A DNA stretch of 64,000 bases from contig MNCI01012739.1 of assembly GCA_015680685.1 (NCBI GenBank), forward strand, positions 69,188 through 133,187, read 5' to 3'. Made by a program: the position numbers and the translations under genes. This DNA is from Gnetum montanum. Taxonomy: Eukaryota > Streptophyta > Gnetopsida > Gnetales > Gnetaceae. Below are positions 1-11,900 of the stretch, piece after piece (the first letter of the stretch is position 1; every line of letters starts with the position of its first letter). The notes beneath the pieces are model-generated. The model saw only the letters and a list, made by a program, of their open reading frames with translations. It was not told where the DNA came from and searched no databases.

Positions 1-286
1 TTTATTTTATTTTATGCACTTTACATTTATATTATTAGCACAGCAATTCATTTTGATCAATTAAGCAAATCGTTAAATTACACAAGCATGACCACTTCAA
101 GCATGCGTGTAACACTTAGTAACCCAGTAACAATTAGCATTTGGTAATCCCAGCAGTGTTGCACTAGTTTAGGATGTGTGCGACAAGTGGGAATGGATGC
201 TGGTATTAGGATTAGTTAGAACTTAGTTAATGAGTAGTTAAGTTAAATTAGTCACTTAGTTACCTCTCTCCTTCCAAATTATTAAG
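1..286 (+). mobile_element. LTR fragment (U5 part), plus strand, interrupted at 286
   Basis: This matches the later part of the LTR of the element starting at 52313: the same order of CAAGCATGACCACTTCAAGC-like, GGTAATCCCAG-like and GACAAGTGGGA-like blocks is seen at about 52770-52950. It lacks the LTR start, which lies left of the window. It also lacks the CTCATCA end, because at position 287 an oppositely oriented LTR begins. The simplest reading is that a younger minus-strand element inserted into this LTR. The five bases before the junction, TTAAG, would be its target-site copy; the other copy is not visible. Confidence 0.7.
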
Positions 287-1108
287 TGATGAGTGGAAAA
301 GTAGATCCTATGTCCAACATATAGATCACAAGCATTCATGCATAATCTAGTCAAATTCTATGGACATGGCTAGTAGGATGTCTTGGATACCTAAATAAGG
401 GATCATTGATCATTTTCTTTCTAGTCATAACTAGTGTTAGCTCAAGTGGTATGGATAACTATGATTGAGGCATATGTTGATTTTCATTATTAATTAAAAT
501 ATGAAAATATAAAAATGATTAATCTAATGGTGGAAAGATAATCTAAATTAGCCTCACACAGATCATCCATTCCCTACTTTCTACACACATCCTACATGTA
601 TATTAATGTTACTAGGTTGCTAAGTGTTCATTGCTAGAAGTACCGTGTGTTCGCTACTGGAATTACCAAATGCTAGTATGTATGCTCAAAGTGGTCATGC
701 TCATGCATGTATGCTTAATGTGCAAAGTAATATAATATTTAATTCATAACATGGAAAAGTAAATAAATAATAAGACTAAAGAAAAAACTTTAAAGTGCTA
801 GTTTGAATGCTACAATGGAGAAACAAATCTTGATTTTATTGCCATTATGCATATGTATTCAAGTACATAATGCACTTGAATAAAACTCCATATAATTTTT
901 TCAATCCATGTTATGGGCACTTATATGGAAAACTATTCTAACTTTTGAGTAAGGAAAGTATAAGTGTTTAGCTGCTAAATGATCAAAAGGTATCATAAAT
1001 GTAGTGGGTGTGCACATTTATATAGGAAATAGATAAGACAATGTCAACACATCATATGATGTGCTAACACATAAGTATTAACATAGTGAACTGACTTATT
1101 TTTCATCA
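287..1108 (-). mobile_element. 3' LTR of a minus-strand Athila/Tat-type element
   Basis: Read on the minus strand this 822-bp block starts TGATGAAAAA (ending at plus 1108) and ends CCACTCATCA (plus 287), the terminal bases shared by all LTRs of this group. Internal landmarks follow the group order: GTTAGAATA, a GTGCCCATA block, TTATTCAAGTGC, then an AATAAAA signal near 830-840, then the GGTAATTCCAG block. The downstream plus-strand sequence from 1109 is the complement of a short polypurine stretch, so this is a 3' LTR. U3 is AT-rich and without the CpG palindromes of the younger copies, which suggests an old insertion. Confidence 0.8.
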
Positions 1109-1123
1109 TACCCACATGATTGA
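1109..1123 (-). other. Polypurine-like tract before the 3' LTR
   Basis: On the minus strand the LTR is preceded by a tract ending CATGTGGGTA. This is a mutated form of the AGTCATGGGGGTA that precedes the 3' LTR of the elements at 37924 and 43682. It would be the primer for plus-strand DNA synthesis. Confidence 0.6.
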
Positions 1124-1339
1124 CTAAAAACCCATCCTTGAGTGAACAACAATGGGATAGAGTTGTTTGCACAATTGGAAAAGTATGGGATTGACTTTAT
1201 TGACTTGATAAACTAAGACTTGATTGCTTTATCATAACAAAATTATTCAAGTGCTTATAATGAGATTTCAAAAAATTGGAGACTTTATAATAAAAATTTT
1301 GATCAGATGCTATGTATAAAAGAAGGAATAAGCCAAGGT
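1124..1339. other. 3' untranslated spacer of the minus-strand element
   Basis: No open frame of note. On the minus strand the stretch next to the polypurine tract (AATCCCATAC, later a CTCAAGGATG-like block) matches the sequence before the 3' LTR at 37845-37910, so it is shared element sequence rather than host DNA. Confidence 0.5.
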
Positions 1340-4129
1340 AGGTCTTTTAAGTGGTACTAGGAGGTGGTGGCTCCTATGACTCTAGTGGTTGATCATCCTA
1401 CCTTAGTTTTATTGGTAGCCATGATTGTCCTACTACTGTTGTTGCTACTTTTAATATTTGAAAGACATTCAACAATGCGTTCATCTTCACTTATTTTCTC
1501 TAAGGATTATTGATCATCAAGGTAGCATCTCCTAATATTTATGGTGTAGATACATTTCATAGGCAAGGCAAATTAGAAAATACTTCCTTGACATTAACAT
1601 ACTAGGTTGCGAATTACTTGCATTTGATGTCAAACTCTCACATAATGTTTTGTAGCTCTTGGTGATTTGTCATTTTTCTTCACTAGGTTCTCTATGACCA
1701 ATCACTGATCTTCAAAATTAAAATTAAGAACCTCAATCTCTGCATTAGCTATTTCTAGCTAATCTCCTTGTGCAACTTGAACTCTACCTCATATAGGAGG
1801 TATGAGTTGGTGACCTTCTTTTCTAGTTTGAATCTTGATCATTTTATAATCAACATCACTAAGTTTGCATATCAGAGGTTGGAAATATCCCTGTATTCTA
1901 TCATTTTTTTAATTTGGAGCTCTTTCAAGTGGATTTCTACTTATATGCATGTAGCCCATCAAAGATAGGTTTCCATGCATCATCATGTTATTGGAATTTT
2001 TGGAGGGTTTCATTAATCTTTTCCTTCACTAGTCTAATTTTATTTTTATTAAGATCCTTAAGTATGCCAATCTAGTCCTTGTAGTGATTTTTCACTTTTT
2101 CATACTCAAGGACCTTGTTCTTCTAGGAGATGATCTCCAAGGTTGACTTTTTGTGAATGGCACACATCTCCTCCACTGAGAAATTTCTATTTTACTTAGC
2201 TAACCTTCTGATGTCTTGATTCACCTTGGTGATTTTTTCATGTTTTTGCTTAAGGTATTACTCCATATATTCCTTTTATTTTTCTATCTTAAGTAGACAT
2301 TAGTTTTTCTTGTTCAAATTCTTATTATCACAATGTACCTAGAAAAGATCATTATTGGTGATATGTAGCATTGCATCTAAAAATACTACATCCGAGATGA
2401 GCTTTTTCTTCTTCTTCTCAACTATGCATCCCTTATCATATCCAACTAGAAGATGGCTAGATCTACCAAGAGAGCTCTAAGTTCAATAATGTTGACTACC
2501 GACCATTGATTGATAATTGTAGCTTCCTAATGTTGTGCCTCTTTGACTAGAAGATTATCCCTTGTTTTTAGTGATTTATATTGGATGGTTGAAATGTCCT
2601 TTAGTGTATGGAATATTTTTAGAATTAGTTTTCTAATTTTTACTAGTCACTTTAGTACTTTCTCATGCTATGTACTAATCATTTTCCTAATTCTAATTTC
2701 TATAGATACTTGCATATCTATCACAGTAGTAATATTAAGCATTAGTACTATAGAAATCATTAGTGCTTCTCCAATCTAGTTTGCAACCACCTCACCTACT
2801 ATCTTATAGCTCTTATTTGATATAATCAAGTTTGTAGCATCACCTCCTTCTTCCAAGACCACAAAGAAGGATGTGATATTGCCTAAGATATTAGAAAGTT
2901 GCTTAGACAACAGGGATACTACAACTTTCTCTCTAACAGGGTTGGTACAAGTAGTCACCTGGACTTGTGAGGAGAATAGGTTGCCTAGATAATTTGATAA
3001 TTTATTAATGGTTCTAACAACCTCATTCAAATGTCTCATGGCCAAATGATAGGTAGACAAATCAACACTACTACTAGATGCTTGTTGTTGCTACTACTTC
3101 CTAAGTCACCTTAGATTCTCTTCACCTCTTATTATCTTATGGAATGGTGGTTGTGGTGTTGATGCTTCTTTTTCAAAAAAATTAGGAGACACCTTCTCCT
3201 TCATCATCTCTTGCCATGATGTAGTAGAATCCCTACAAAGCATATCATTCTCATAGTGGTCTATTCCATCCCTTTTGTAGAGTTTTCTAATGAGGCATGG
3301 GAAAGGAAGTGTCTTCCTATTCTTTTTATTCTTCTTGAACCTCTTTTTGATCTTAATAAATATCAATTGGGATAGGTTGATAGGAAAATTTTTTCTTAGA
3401 GCTACACATGCCTAGGTAGAGAAGGATGTGATTTTATTTGATCATACCATTAGATTTGGCCACGATCTTGAAGTAGATTCTCTCCACCTTTATCAAGGCA
3501 TTGTGATCCTTATGATCCACTTCATGGTACCACTATATCCATTCCTTTCTAACATATGTGTCTACCTAGGTTAAAACATCTACCAACTTTACCCCTATAT
3601 TGGGCAATCCCAAGGCCTCCACTATGGCCTCCATTGAGTAGGAGATGATAATGTTTTTTATTTTGACTATGGAATCTTCTTGGAAATTTTTCCAAAAGAG
3701 ATATGTATCACTAAGGTACCACTTACTAATAGTGAAAATGGTGGGTCAAAGTCAGACTGCCTGCAATTGTGTATAGGATTCTTCAAGAGTGAATTTGAGG
3801 AATGGTCAAAGTTTTGGTTCTTAGAGGGTCATACTTTGTACTTTCTTACTATGAACCTTCTCTAGGAATGTCTCCATGAGGATGACTTCTAGGTTCAACT
3901 TGGGCCTAGGCACTTCATCTTACCTAGACCATCCCATATCTATGGTGGAAATTTATCAAATAGATTTTACCTTAAGTTCTTCTTAAAGTGGCCTTGGTGC
4001 AGGAATTACTTCCACTGCCTACTTCGCTTGTTGTTGTTGTTGTTACCATTTTTGTCATCATCATTTTCTTTGGTATTTCTCCCTCAATTGTGAAGGTTCA
4101 CCCTCTTAATAACCTCACTTTGAAACCAT
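1340..4129 (-). pseudogene. Post-integrase ORF, putative plant transposon protein-like, decayed
   Basis: Minus-strand reading frame with many stops and a few shifts, homologous along its length to the plus-strand frame at 61587-64000. Paired blocks are EAIVEALGLPNIG (about 3600) against EAIV-ALGLPDVG, RKTLPFPCLIRKLYK (about 3280) against RKTLPFPYLIRKLCK, NILGNITSF (about 2890) against ISGNVTSF, and NLWYANLVML (about 1870) against NLRYTNLTML. The chosen start, ATGG at 4129, sits directly after TTGTAG, a splice-acceptor-like end placed as in the other copy; the first residues share a PSQ..EK pattern. The fold resembles what I know as the 'putative plant transposon protein' domain, followed by a helical C-terminus and a proline-rich tail. 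It lies between the lost pol and the 3' LTR at 287-1108. Function is unknown; an env-like role is possible but no membrane segment is evident. Confidence 0.65.
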
Positions 4130-4453
4130 CTACAATTACATGTATGACCATTGATTAGCTCTAGTTACATGGACATAAGCATAGGTACCCTTCAATCATC
4201 TGGTAGTTAGCTTGAGTTTGAAAATATATATCCTTAATATTCATAAGTGGTTTTAGTTTTTATAATTTTAAAGTTCTATGGTCTAGTCATTTAATATTTA
4301 ATTATTATATATGTTTTAATTTTAAATTTTAAATTTATTATTATTATCTATATGCCTCACTCATGCCTTAACTATCTTTGCTCTTGAAACTATGAGGTGT
4401 TGTATATTATTGAAAATATGATACTAGGTGCTCTCACGATGAAGATCTCAACT
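4130..4453 (-). other. Candidate leader intron upstream of the post-integrase ORF
   Basis: On the minus strand the tract ends in ...AATTGTAG directly before ATGG, a plausible acceptor. The donor side is weaker (GTTGAG near 4453, aligned to GGTAAGATCTT of the element at 61295). The interior is AT-rich with ATT repeats and no open frame. Confidence rests on the parallel arrangement in other copies. Confidence 0.35.
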
Positions 4454-4593
4454 CTATAAGCTCATAAAATCAAAAGTAGGCTTAATTGGATATGTAGAGA
4501 GTAAGTTATCACTCTTAGAAGATTCTAGGCTTAGAAAAATAAAAAACTTCCCTTGCATTTGAATGAAAATGATAAAAATTTAAGTGTTACAAG

Positions 4594-4601
4594 TATATAT
4601 A
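4594..4601 (-). promoter_or_regulatory. TATA-like box of a U3-like internal promoter
   Basis: Minus-strand TATATATA, about 140 bp before the putative donor. It is preceded (plus 4618-4680) by a tract with CATTGACACAAT, which also occurs upstream of the TATAAATA at 61141 and resembles the U3 repeats at 52330. It is placed like an internal promoter for the ORF ending at 1340. Confidence 0.3.
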
Positions 4602-4699
4602 GTATTTTTATGTTACATTGATAACAATGTGTTAATAGATTTGATTGTGTCAATGAGGATGTGTTAACACAACTGAAACTCAAACTTTCATTTTGAATT

Positions 4700-5439
4700 T
4701 CTATCCTATTTTGTAAATTTTGAAGTGATTCAGGACTTAGATGAGAGCTAAAAAAAAAAGACCTAAAGATGAGGATAATGTTAGTGAGATTCTAGTAGTG
4801 ATTTATGAAAATCGAGAAGTATGAACACCAAGAATAGGAGTCTGACACTTTGATGAAATACATAAGAATATGGTTAAAAGAATGAAGGATGCATTCAACT
4901 TTGAAATTGTAGCTCAATGAAGAAGATGTTCCCATCAGTTCATCATACCATTCCATTTGTGAGTGCATACTTCACATATTTGAATCCTTAGTAGAAAAGT
5001 TGATTTGTAGAATTAAAAAAATAGATGATGCAATGGATATTGTTTGTTAAAAATCATAATTTACCAAATATGATACCATGACTAATAAAGATGGATCAAC
5101 ATCCTTCTTTGTCAAGATCTCAGATTACATCTCATATGATGTCTAGTTATTTCAAGTCACCTAGCTATTGAAGGTAATTTCTAAGGAAGAAATGAAGTAA
5201 GATCAAGCCATTTCATTTCAAAGAAGGTCATCTAAACATATAGCTCTTATAGAAGAACTACAAAGATATTCCTTGAACCAAAGAATAAGCAAGAGAACCT
5301 TAAAATATTCAATCCCATTCAAATAGAAGAAATGAAATAATTGGAACATTGGAGTTTGAAGAAACATCATTAATGTGGACTTATTCAAAGATAACAAAAG
5401 CTAATAGGATAGTTTTTTATGTTTCCACCCTTTAATGGA
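4700..5439. other. AT-rich stretch without recognisable gene
   Basis: Short open frames only. It may be the decayed pol-proximal spacer of the minus-strand element, but I cannot align it to any pol domain. No RT or integrase motif is readable on either strand. Confidence 0.4.
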
Positions 5440-5923
5440 GCTTTTGCATAGCAAAGATGATATCACTTCATTACAAATGATGTAATTATTGTAATAAGTC
5501 CCAAAAGGACACATTGTAATAATAGGCATGTCTCTTGAAATGACTTTGTAGATTTGACTTGAGGTATTTATACCTAGAAATTATAGGTTGTACAAGTAGG
5601 GAGTTTTCAAGCCAAAAAAAGCACTTAACAAGTATCAAGTGAAGCGAGATAAAAAGGTGACTAGTCATCCCTTCTAGTTGGATCTAAGCCTAACCATGGT
5701 GGTAGTGTTGGATTTCCTCTAATGGATAGATGTTGAAGGAAGATAACCCCAAGGAACCCTAAGAGCATAACCCCTATACAATATTTCTACATTAATAAGA
5801 CATTTTTTTTTTCATTTTCTTTGACATTTTCCTTGTTACATACTTTACATATAATCTTCAATATCAAGTATATTTGACAACTGCCATGCAATCTAGAACA
5901 AGATATCATAAATCTGATGCCAT
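5440..5923 (-). repeat. Interspersed repeat copy A
   Basis: On the minus strand this matches plus 50396-51050 in the same order. Shared blocks include ACCATGGTTAGGC, AGGGATNACTAGTC, GTTCCTTGGGGTT, and an AT-rich block with TTATTAATNTAGAA. Copy A also has a TGGCATCAGATT (minus, 5911-5922) at its outer edge, which resembles a TGGTATCAGAGC tRNA-iMet primer site, so the repeat may be part of an LTR element. No coding domain was recognised. Confidence 0.55.
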
Positions 5924-6486
5924 GTAAATCTACCAACAATTTAATCCATAAAAATTAATTTTGATCAATATTCAAAAGATTTAATCATTTAGAAAATCCC
6001 AAGAGCCTATGACCTAATCATCCTATTCATCAACTACCACCATTGCTTAATCATTTTTTACATCTACTCCTACCTCCATTGTAGGAGAGACCCTCATTTG
6101 AATTGGGCCTTTTGAATGTGAATTTTATTCTTTTTATTTTACAATCTCTTATTATTATTCATTTATTTCCTATTCATTTAGTTTGTAATATGTTTTTCCA
6201 TTTTTTGATACTTCTCATCCCTTCTATACTTTTTCATTCTCTAAGTCATTTACTTTGTATTTTGTGCATAATTTTATTATTTTCATTAATAAAGTTTCCT
6301 ACCATGTAAATGATGCAACTCTATTTAAGGGAATTTTATTTTTTAAGTTATTGAATTATTAAGGAAGTAATTTTCCATATAGTGAGATCACAACATACAT
6401 TCCTCCATATCCATTAATAAAAGATCCTTATCATGGAAAAAATATGATTCTTATCATGTTTAAAAATAAATTTAATCCATGATCAA
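5924..6486. other. AT-rich flank before element 1
   Basis: T-rich plus strand (ORF of hydrophobic low-complexity residues at 6103-6309 is probably spurious). The last five bases, ATCAA, are the left target-site copy of the element at 6487. Confidence 0.4.
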
Positions 6487-7340
6487 TGATGAATCATGTT
6501 CTAATACACTCTGATATTGGATACCCAATATCAAAGCCACAACATCGGATACCCGAAGTCAAAGCCCAAGACATGATGTTGGATATCCGATATCGTGGGG
6601 TATATGCCAGCCTATAAATACAACGCTTAGGCTCATGATTTTTAGATAGTTTTTCATAGTCTTTTCATAGATTAGCAAAGCTCTTGTAGTTTGTTTTCTC
6701 CAGAGTTAGAATATTGTCTAAGTGCCCACAGTTGGAGTCTAAGTGTGTATAGATCTTTGTTCGAGCACCAATGTACCTAAGCATTGCAATGTGATAGGAA
6801 TAAAAGCAAATCCTTTTGATAATCCTTCCAACACTGAGAATAGATTAATATTTCCTTTAATGCACTTTACTTTAATGTATTTAAATTAAGTAATTAATTT
6901 CTAGTTGTTAATGAACACAAGCATGATCACTTCAAGCATACATATAGTGTTTGGTAACCTAGCAATGTTTAATGTTTAGTATCCCAACAACACTATATGT
7001 GTTTAGGATGTGTCTAGGAAAGTGGAACATGTACTTGTGTTAGGCTAGCTAGGAAGTGAATGAATTAGATCTTAAATTACTCTACCTTTCATTCTTGTTG
7101 TAGGCAATTAAACTTATAAAACATAAACTGATAAAAATCATGTACCTCAATTACACTTAAATTATATCCTTGAGCTTCACAAGTGTAGTTGGGAAGACAA
7201 CAAACATTCTCAATGCCCATTTCACTTCCTAGAAGAACTAGTGTACTAGAGAACTATAGGTCCATGAAATTCGACTAGATCATGTGTGAATGCCTTAGTG
7301 ATTCATATGATTGGGTGTAGGGGTGCTTCACTGCTCATCA
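6487..7340 (+). mobile_element. 5' LTR of element 1
   Basis: Starts TGATGAATCATG and ends CTGCTCATCA; pairs with 15690-16543. U3 opens with three GGATAYCC-type units, the first forming a perfect 8-bp inverted repeat (6513-6520 with 6525-6532). A TATAAATA box is at 6613-6620, about 125 bp into the LTR. The conserved R block (AGTTAGAATATT, GTGCCCACAGT, TTTGTTCGAGCA) follows at 6705-6770, and AATAAA at 6799-6804. CpG is largely lost. Confidence 0.88.
6613..6620 (+). promoter_or_regulatory. TATA box of element 1 5' LTR
   Basis: TATAAATA directly after GCC, the same GCCTATAAATA context as at 38007 and 52451. The partner LTR at 15690 has a damaged version (CCAATAAATATA). Confidence 0.65.
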
Positions 7341-7360
7341 TTGGCACCATTACTGAGGAC
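7341..7360 (+). other. Primer-binding site, tRNA-Asp type
   Basis: TTGGCACCATTACTGAGGAC follows the LTR directly. Against the complement of the plant tRNA-Asp 3' end as I know it, 13 of 18 bases agree and all five differences are G-to-A or C-to-T changes. Asp priming is known for Athila-type elements. Confidence 0.75.
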
Positions 7361-7502
7361 CTTTTGGTTGTTTCATGCACTATCTAGGATTTTGTGGAAA
7401 TCATTCAAAATGATTGGAATGAACCTTAGAGTCATATCATATTTTACAATTACTACAAAAAAAATTTTAAAAGCACACTACATTTTTATCATCTCATTGA
7501 AA

Positions 7503-9900
7503 ATGTCTTTTTCTCACAAGAGTGCTTCTTTGCCCAAGTTTGATGGAGATCATCAATTGGTGCCTTAGCAATATCAAGTGATATATGCTCATCTTGATGA
7601 GTATGTATCAAATTTCACCTTCATCCTACATCTGGATGAATAGCTACAATGGTGTGACATGGAGGGCAACATTGTGTTGCCATCTGACCGATTTGTTCCT
7701 GTAATGCTCCAACAAATGCTTATACGATGGGGTCTCCAAGAACTTCATGTTGAGTATGTTATGTAAGATAGTGATACTAGGGATTATTATCCCACTAAGG
7801 CACAACATCTATAGGATTGACAGCTAGAACAACATCATTAATTTGTAAAGGGAAAAGAATTTAATGATTTCCCATTCCTACTGTACCAAAAAGATAGTGA
7901 GGAATCCTTATCTAGGGATTTTCCATTCAGTGAAATTTCTCTCTTTGATTTCAGTGAAGGAGGATAAAATCAAAACATGCAATCCACAATTCACAATCCT
8001 GATTCTGGTAAGAATGGATCCAATAACAAAGAAGGATCCAATGAGGTCAGCCAAGGTAGGGATGCAAACAAGAGACAAGATTGTGATCATGGCTATGATC
8101 ACTGAAGAGGGGGTAGCAGGCATTGTGATGATGCTAGTCCTCCTTCCTCTTCACCTTCATTGTCATCTTATTATTTTTCTTCTAGCTATGACCATGACTA
8201 CAGGAGGTGAGACTGTGATGGAGGTGACCAAAATGATCGACAGGACCAAAATGATTGAAGGGATTTTCAAGCAAGGAAAGATCAAGAATGTGGACATTTA
8301 ATAGAGACACATCACCATGAATGAAGGGGTAGTTGAGTGCATCATAGGCACCATAATCATGGTCTTTATGAGCCTTTACTTACTACCCGAAGTATGCTCA
8401 ATATTGCAGAGGTAGTACAAATTCCAACAAGGCACATGAAGGATAGTTGAATCAAAAGGCTAGACATGAATAATATTCTTCAATTCAAAGGGGGATATAA
8501 CTTTGATCTACAAAATCATCTTCAAGATTTCAAGATGCATGTACCTCTTAGAACATAGATAATGAGTGGAAAAAACTTAAGTTGTTCCCAAGGACATTCA
8601 TCAAAGAAGTAGAGAATTGGTACTAGTATTTAAAGCTAGAATCTATTAGATGATGGAGTACCATGCTTGAATTATTTAATGATAAATATCAAATATACTC
8701 TAGAGTATCCAACTTGAGAAGGAAAATCCAAGGATGGAAATAAGGAACACATGAACCCTTGGATGCTACCATTAGTCGATACTATTTCTTAATGCACAAA
8801 TGTCCTAGCCATGGTTATTCTCAACTGGATCAACTTCACCACATTGTAGATGGGCTTCAGTTAGAAATGAAGAGAACCCTTGGTGTCTATGCCCAAGGGT
8901 GACTATCACAATTAAGTGCCCATTAGATACAAAGACTAATCAAGTAGGTAGCTAAAGAGGAGGGTGAATTAAGAAAAAGAGAAAGTGAAAAAGAATATAA
9001 CTGTGATCCTTCCATTCACAAGAGGGAGGTTTAATTCTATGAAAATGAGGAAGAATCCACACTTGATGAGATGGTGAATAAGAAAACCTTGCCACTTCAA
9101 AAATTTCAATCTAAAATTATGACCAAGGTTGATCAGTTATGGGACTCCATGGATAGTAGATTTCAAGCTATCCTAAAAATTGCTGAAGAGTCCAAAAAAC
9201 AAGGTAGTGATCATGAGCATAGGAGGCACAAGGAAGTTGAATGTGCCTATCAAAAAGGTAAGGGCAAGATTGTTGCAATAGAATAAGTTATGAAAATAAA
9301 ATTAGATGATGATGGTGGGTGTGACATCTGTCAATATGAACATCCTAAGAGATGTTACCCCATAGTGTCACATTTATAGTAGTTTGGGGTGTATGCTTTG
9401 AATCCATGACTAACACAAAGAAAAACATCTAGAAAATTATCTTATCATCAAGGTAATTTTAGGTAGTTCCACTAGCAACAACAATATTATCCAAGTGGAA
9501 CTCCACTGCAACTATATGAGCAGTATCAACAGTGGAAGCAATCACAATCATTGGTGTTGGTACCACCAATGCATCAATACTGATCCATATGGGTACTATG
9601 TTCAGCAACCCCTATCTCCATGTGACTCCTTCAATCACGTTTCTACTTTCTAATCTTACTACCATCCTTCTGATTATTATCAAACTCATTTTCCACATGA
9701 AAGAAGGGATGCCACCTTTTATCCTTATCCCCCTCCTATCCTTACACATGTCCCTCCTCTAGCTGCATAGCTACCACTTGCTCCACCTATGTAGGATGAA
9801 CTACTAGCTTAATCACAATAATGCAATGCTACTAGGGCTAATAATCTACAACTAGTTCATCAATCAAGTGGGTTAAAGACTTGATCAAAGAGAAGATCTT
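7503..9900 (+). pseudogene. gag: Element 1 gag, decayed
   Basis: The start MSFSHKS matches the gag starts at 32575, 48970 and 53393. The N-terminal block (DEYVSNFTFILHLDE, GNIVLPSDR) is followed by a low-complexity charged linker, then the capsid-type gag region from RLDMNNILQFKGGYN (about 8455) with the FPRTLIKE/AESWY-type block near 8590. A zinc-knuckle-like CDICQYEHPKRC is at 9320-9355 with spacing C-x2-C-x3-H-x3-C, one residue shorter on two intervals than the standard retroviral knuckle. A Q/Y/P-rich tail follows. Stops and several frameshifts make it non-functional. The product would package the element RNA in cytoplasmic particles. Confidence 0.75.
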
Positions 9901-10059
9901 TCTTTCAACCCCGAAGTCCACCTAAGCCCTTAAATACACCTACGATTGACAACCCTATCCCTCCATCTTCCTCTATATCAAATTCCTTTGAGTCCCCTTC
10001 AAACCAAACACCACATAGGATCCATACTATGATGCTTACTCATATTGTATCTGATTAGA

Positions 10060-10510
10060 TCTATGTTGGAAACCTTACCAGAAAGTTATCTAATCCTAGA
10101 AGTCCTCTCATTTATTTTTAGATTGTTGGGAATGAACCATGCAAAGCTCTTATCAACTCAGGTTCTGGTGTCAATTTAATTTCTCATGAGATGTACACTA
10201 CATGAAACCTACCTCCTCTCAAGAAGAGAAATATCATATTAGAATTGGTAGACCAATCCATCATTGTTTCATTGGAACTAGTGAAAGACATTGTGACCAC
10301 TATTTATGAGTGGTCTTATTCTATTGATTTCCTAGTGATTAAGATGGAGAACTGCAAAGGGGATTTTCCAATCACCATGGGAAGGGCATGGCTTAGCACA
10401 GTTATGCAAGAATGGGCATCAGAGATATTTCCCTAGAAATATCCAAAGAAAATTCATTCGAAAAGATGAAGAAGAAGTGAGTTCCATGCATCACATATAG
10501 CAATACAAGC
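10060..10510 (+). pseudogene. Element 1 retropepsin, catalytic Asp replaced
   Basis: GNEPCKALINSGSGVNLIS aligns with the intact ALLDSGS of the copy at 35230. The catalytic codon GAC is AAC here (about 10155), turning DSG into NSG by one G-to-A change. Downstream blocks LELVDQSIIV, ENCKGDFPITMGRAWLS and LEISKEN are shared with the other copies. It would have cleaved the Gag-Pol polyprotein. Confidence 0.75.
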
Positions 10511-10519
10511 TGCAATTGT

Positions 10520-11900
10520 GTGTAAAACCTTTAGGCTATGAAATAAGCATTTATCTATGCATGCAAGTAGTATCCACAAAAAGTAGAAATTCAAAGGTGT
10601 CTGTATGCATCAACCACAAAATAGAAGGGCACCCAGTGGCTAACCATGGATTCTAAGAGCAACACACTTTGCATGGAACCAACTGAGATTCTAACATGCG
10701 CATATGTTATAGGCATGAATGAACTTAAGCAAGTTCATCACCAAATCTCTGATGATGCAAATGATGATATCTATTGGGGAGAGTTGGAGATTCCTGAAAG
10801 TTTCAAGTAAGAGCATGTTGAACTAATAATGCTACTAGCCAACATGGAATATGTGTTCTTAAAAAATGAGAAACCGGTCATAATCAATGCAAATCTTACT
10901 CCAGAGTAGAAAAATATGTTGTTGAATGTAAATAAAAAATAGTTAGTAGCTTTTGCTTGATCATACCTTAAACTCACAAGGATTGATCCTAGGATACGCT
11001 AGCATCACATGTACACTGATTTGGCCATGAAGCCAAAGAGATAGCCACAAAGGTGATTGAACCCCAAACTAAAGTAGGTCATCAAAGAGAAAATTGAACA
11101 ACTCCTCAAGGTGGGGTTCATTTATCCCATTGTGAATAGTGAGTGGGTTAGCCCACTCATGATTGTGCCAAAGAAAGAAGGCAGGTAGGGGGTCTGCATT
11201 GATTTTTAGCTACTGAATATGACAACATTCAAGGGCCATTTTCTGTTGCCATTTGTTGATTAGGTGTTACACATAATATCTGGGCATTGCTACTACAGTT
11301 TTTTAGATGGTTATAGTAGCTATAACTAAATTCAAATTGCACTAAAGGACTAGGCAAAGACAATGTTCATGAGTCCTTGGGGGACTTTTACATATGGCAA
11401 GATTCTATTTGATCTATGTAATGCTCCTGCAACATTCCAATGCCTAGTTCTGAGCATTTTTCAACAACAAATTAGAAGTGGTGTGGAAGTCTTCATGGAT
11501 GAATTCTCCACTTATGAAGATACATTTGAGCAAGCCCTAGATCACCTTGAGCAAGTGCTAAATGTTGTGTTGAAACCAACTAATGGCTCAATTGGAAAAA
11601 GAGTCATCTAATGGTCCAGGGAGGCATTGTATTGGGACACAAAATATCACAAGCAAGAATTGAGGTAGACCCTAAGAAAATAAGGATCATCCCAGGAATA
11701 ACCCACCAACTAAGAATTGTCAAAGATGTTTGATCATTCTTTGGACATACTAGCTACTACTGGTGATTCATAGAGAATTTCTCTAGAATTGCAAGGCCAT
11801 TGGTGAAGCTAACAAGGAAAGATGCTCCATTTTTCTGGACCGCAGAATGTGAAAAAGCATTCCAATAGCTGAAAGAGAAACTTGTAGAAACTCCAATTCT
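10520..11900 (+). pseudogene. Element 1 reverse transcriptase, decayed
   Basis: A linker (CMEPTEILTCAY, NMEYVFLKNEKP) leads into RT. Visible motifs: FIYPIVNSEWVSPLMIVPKK (about 11118), CIDF-LLN, HFLLPFVD, FLDGYSSYN (about 11300, first catalytic Asp kept), GTFTYGKILFDLCNAPATFQ (about 11385) and VFMDEFSTYE (about 11495), where the second Asp of the FMDD box is Glu. The thumb continues in another frame ([20 protein letters not shown] at about 11770). Stops replace Q, R and W codons. The replicating enzyme would use the tRNA-Asp primer. Confidence 0.85.

Noticed and set aside
4028-4046. TTG microsatellite as a separate feature of interest
   Set aside because: Short and inside the decayed post-integrase ORF (a threonine run on the minus strand).
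6103-6309. 68-codon hydrophobic frame that looks like a membrane protein
   Set aside because: T-rich low-complexity DNA gives runs of Phe, Leu and Ile in any frame; no conserved match in the window.
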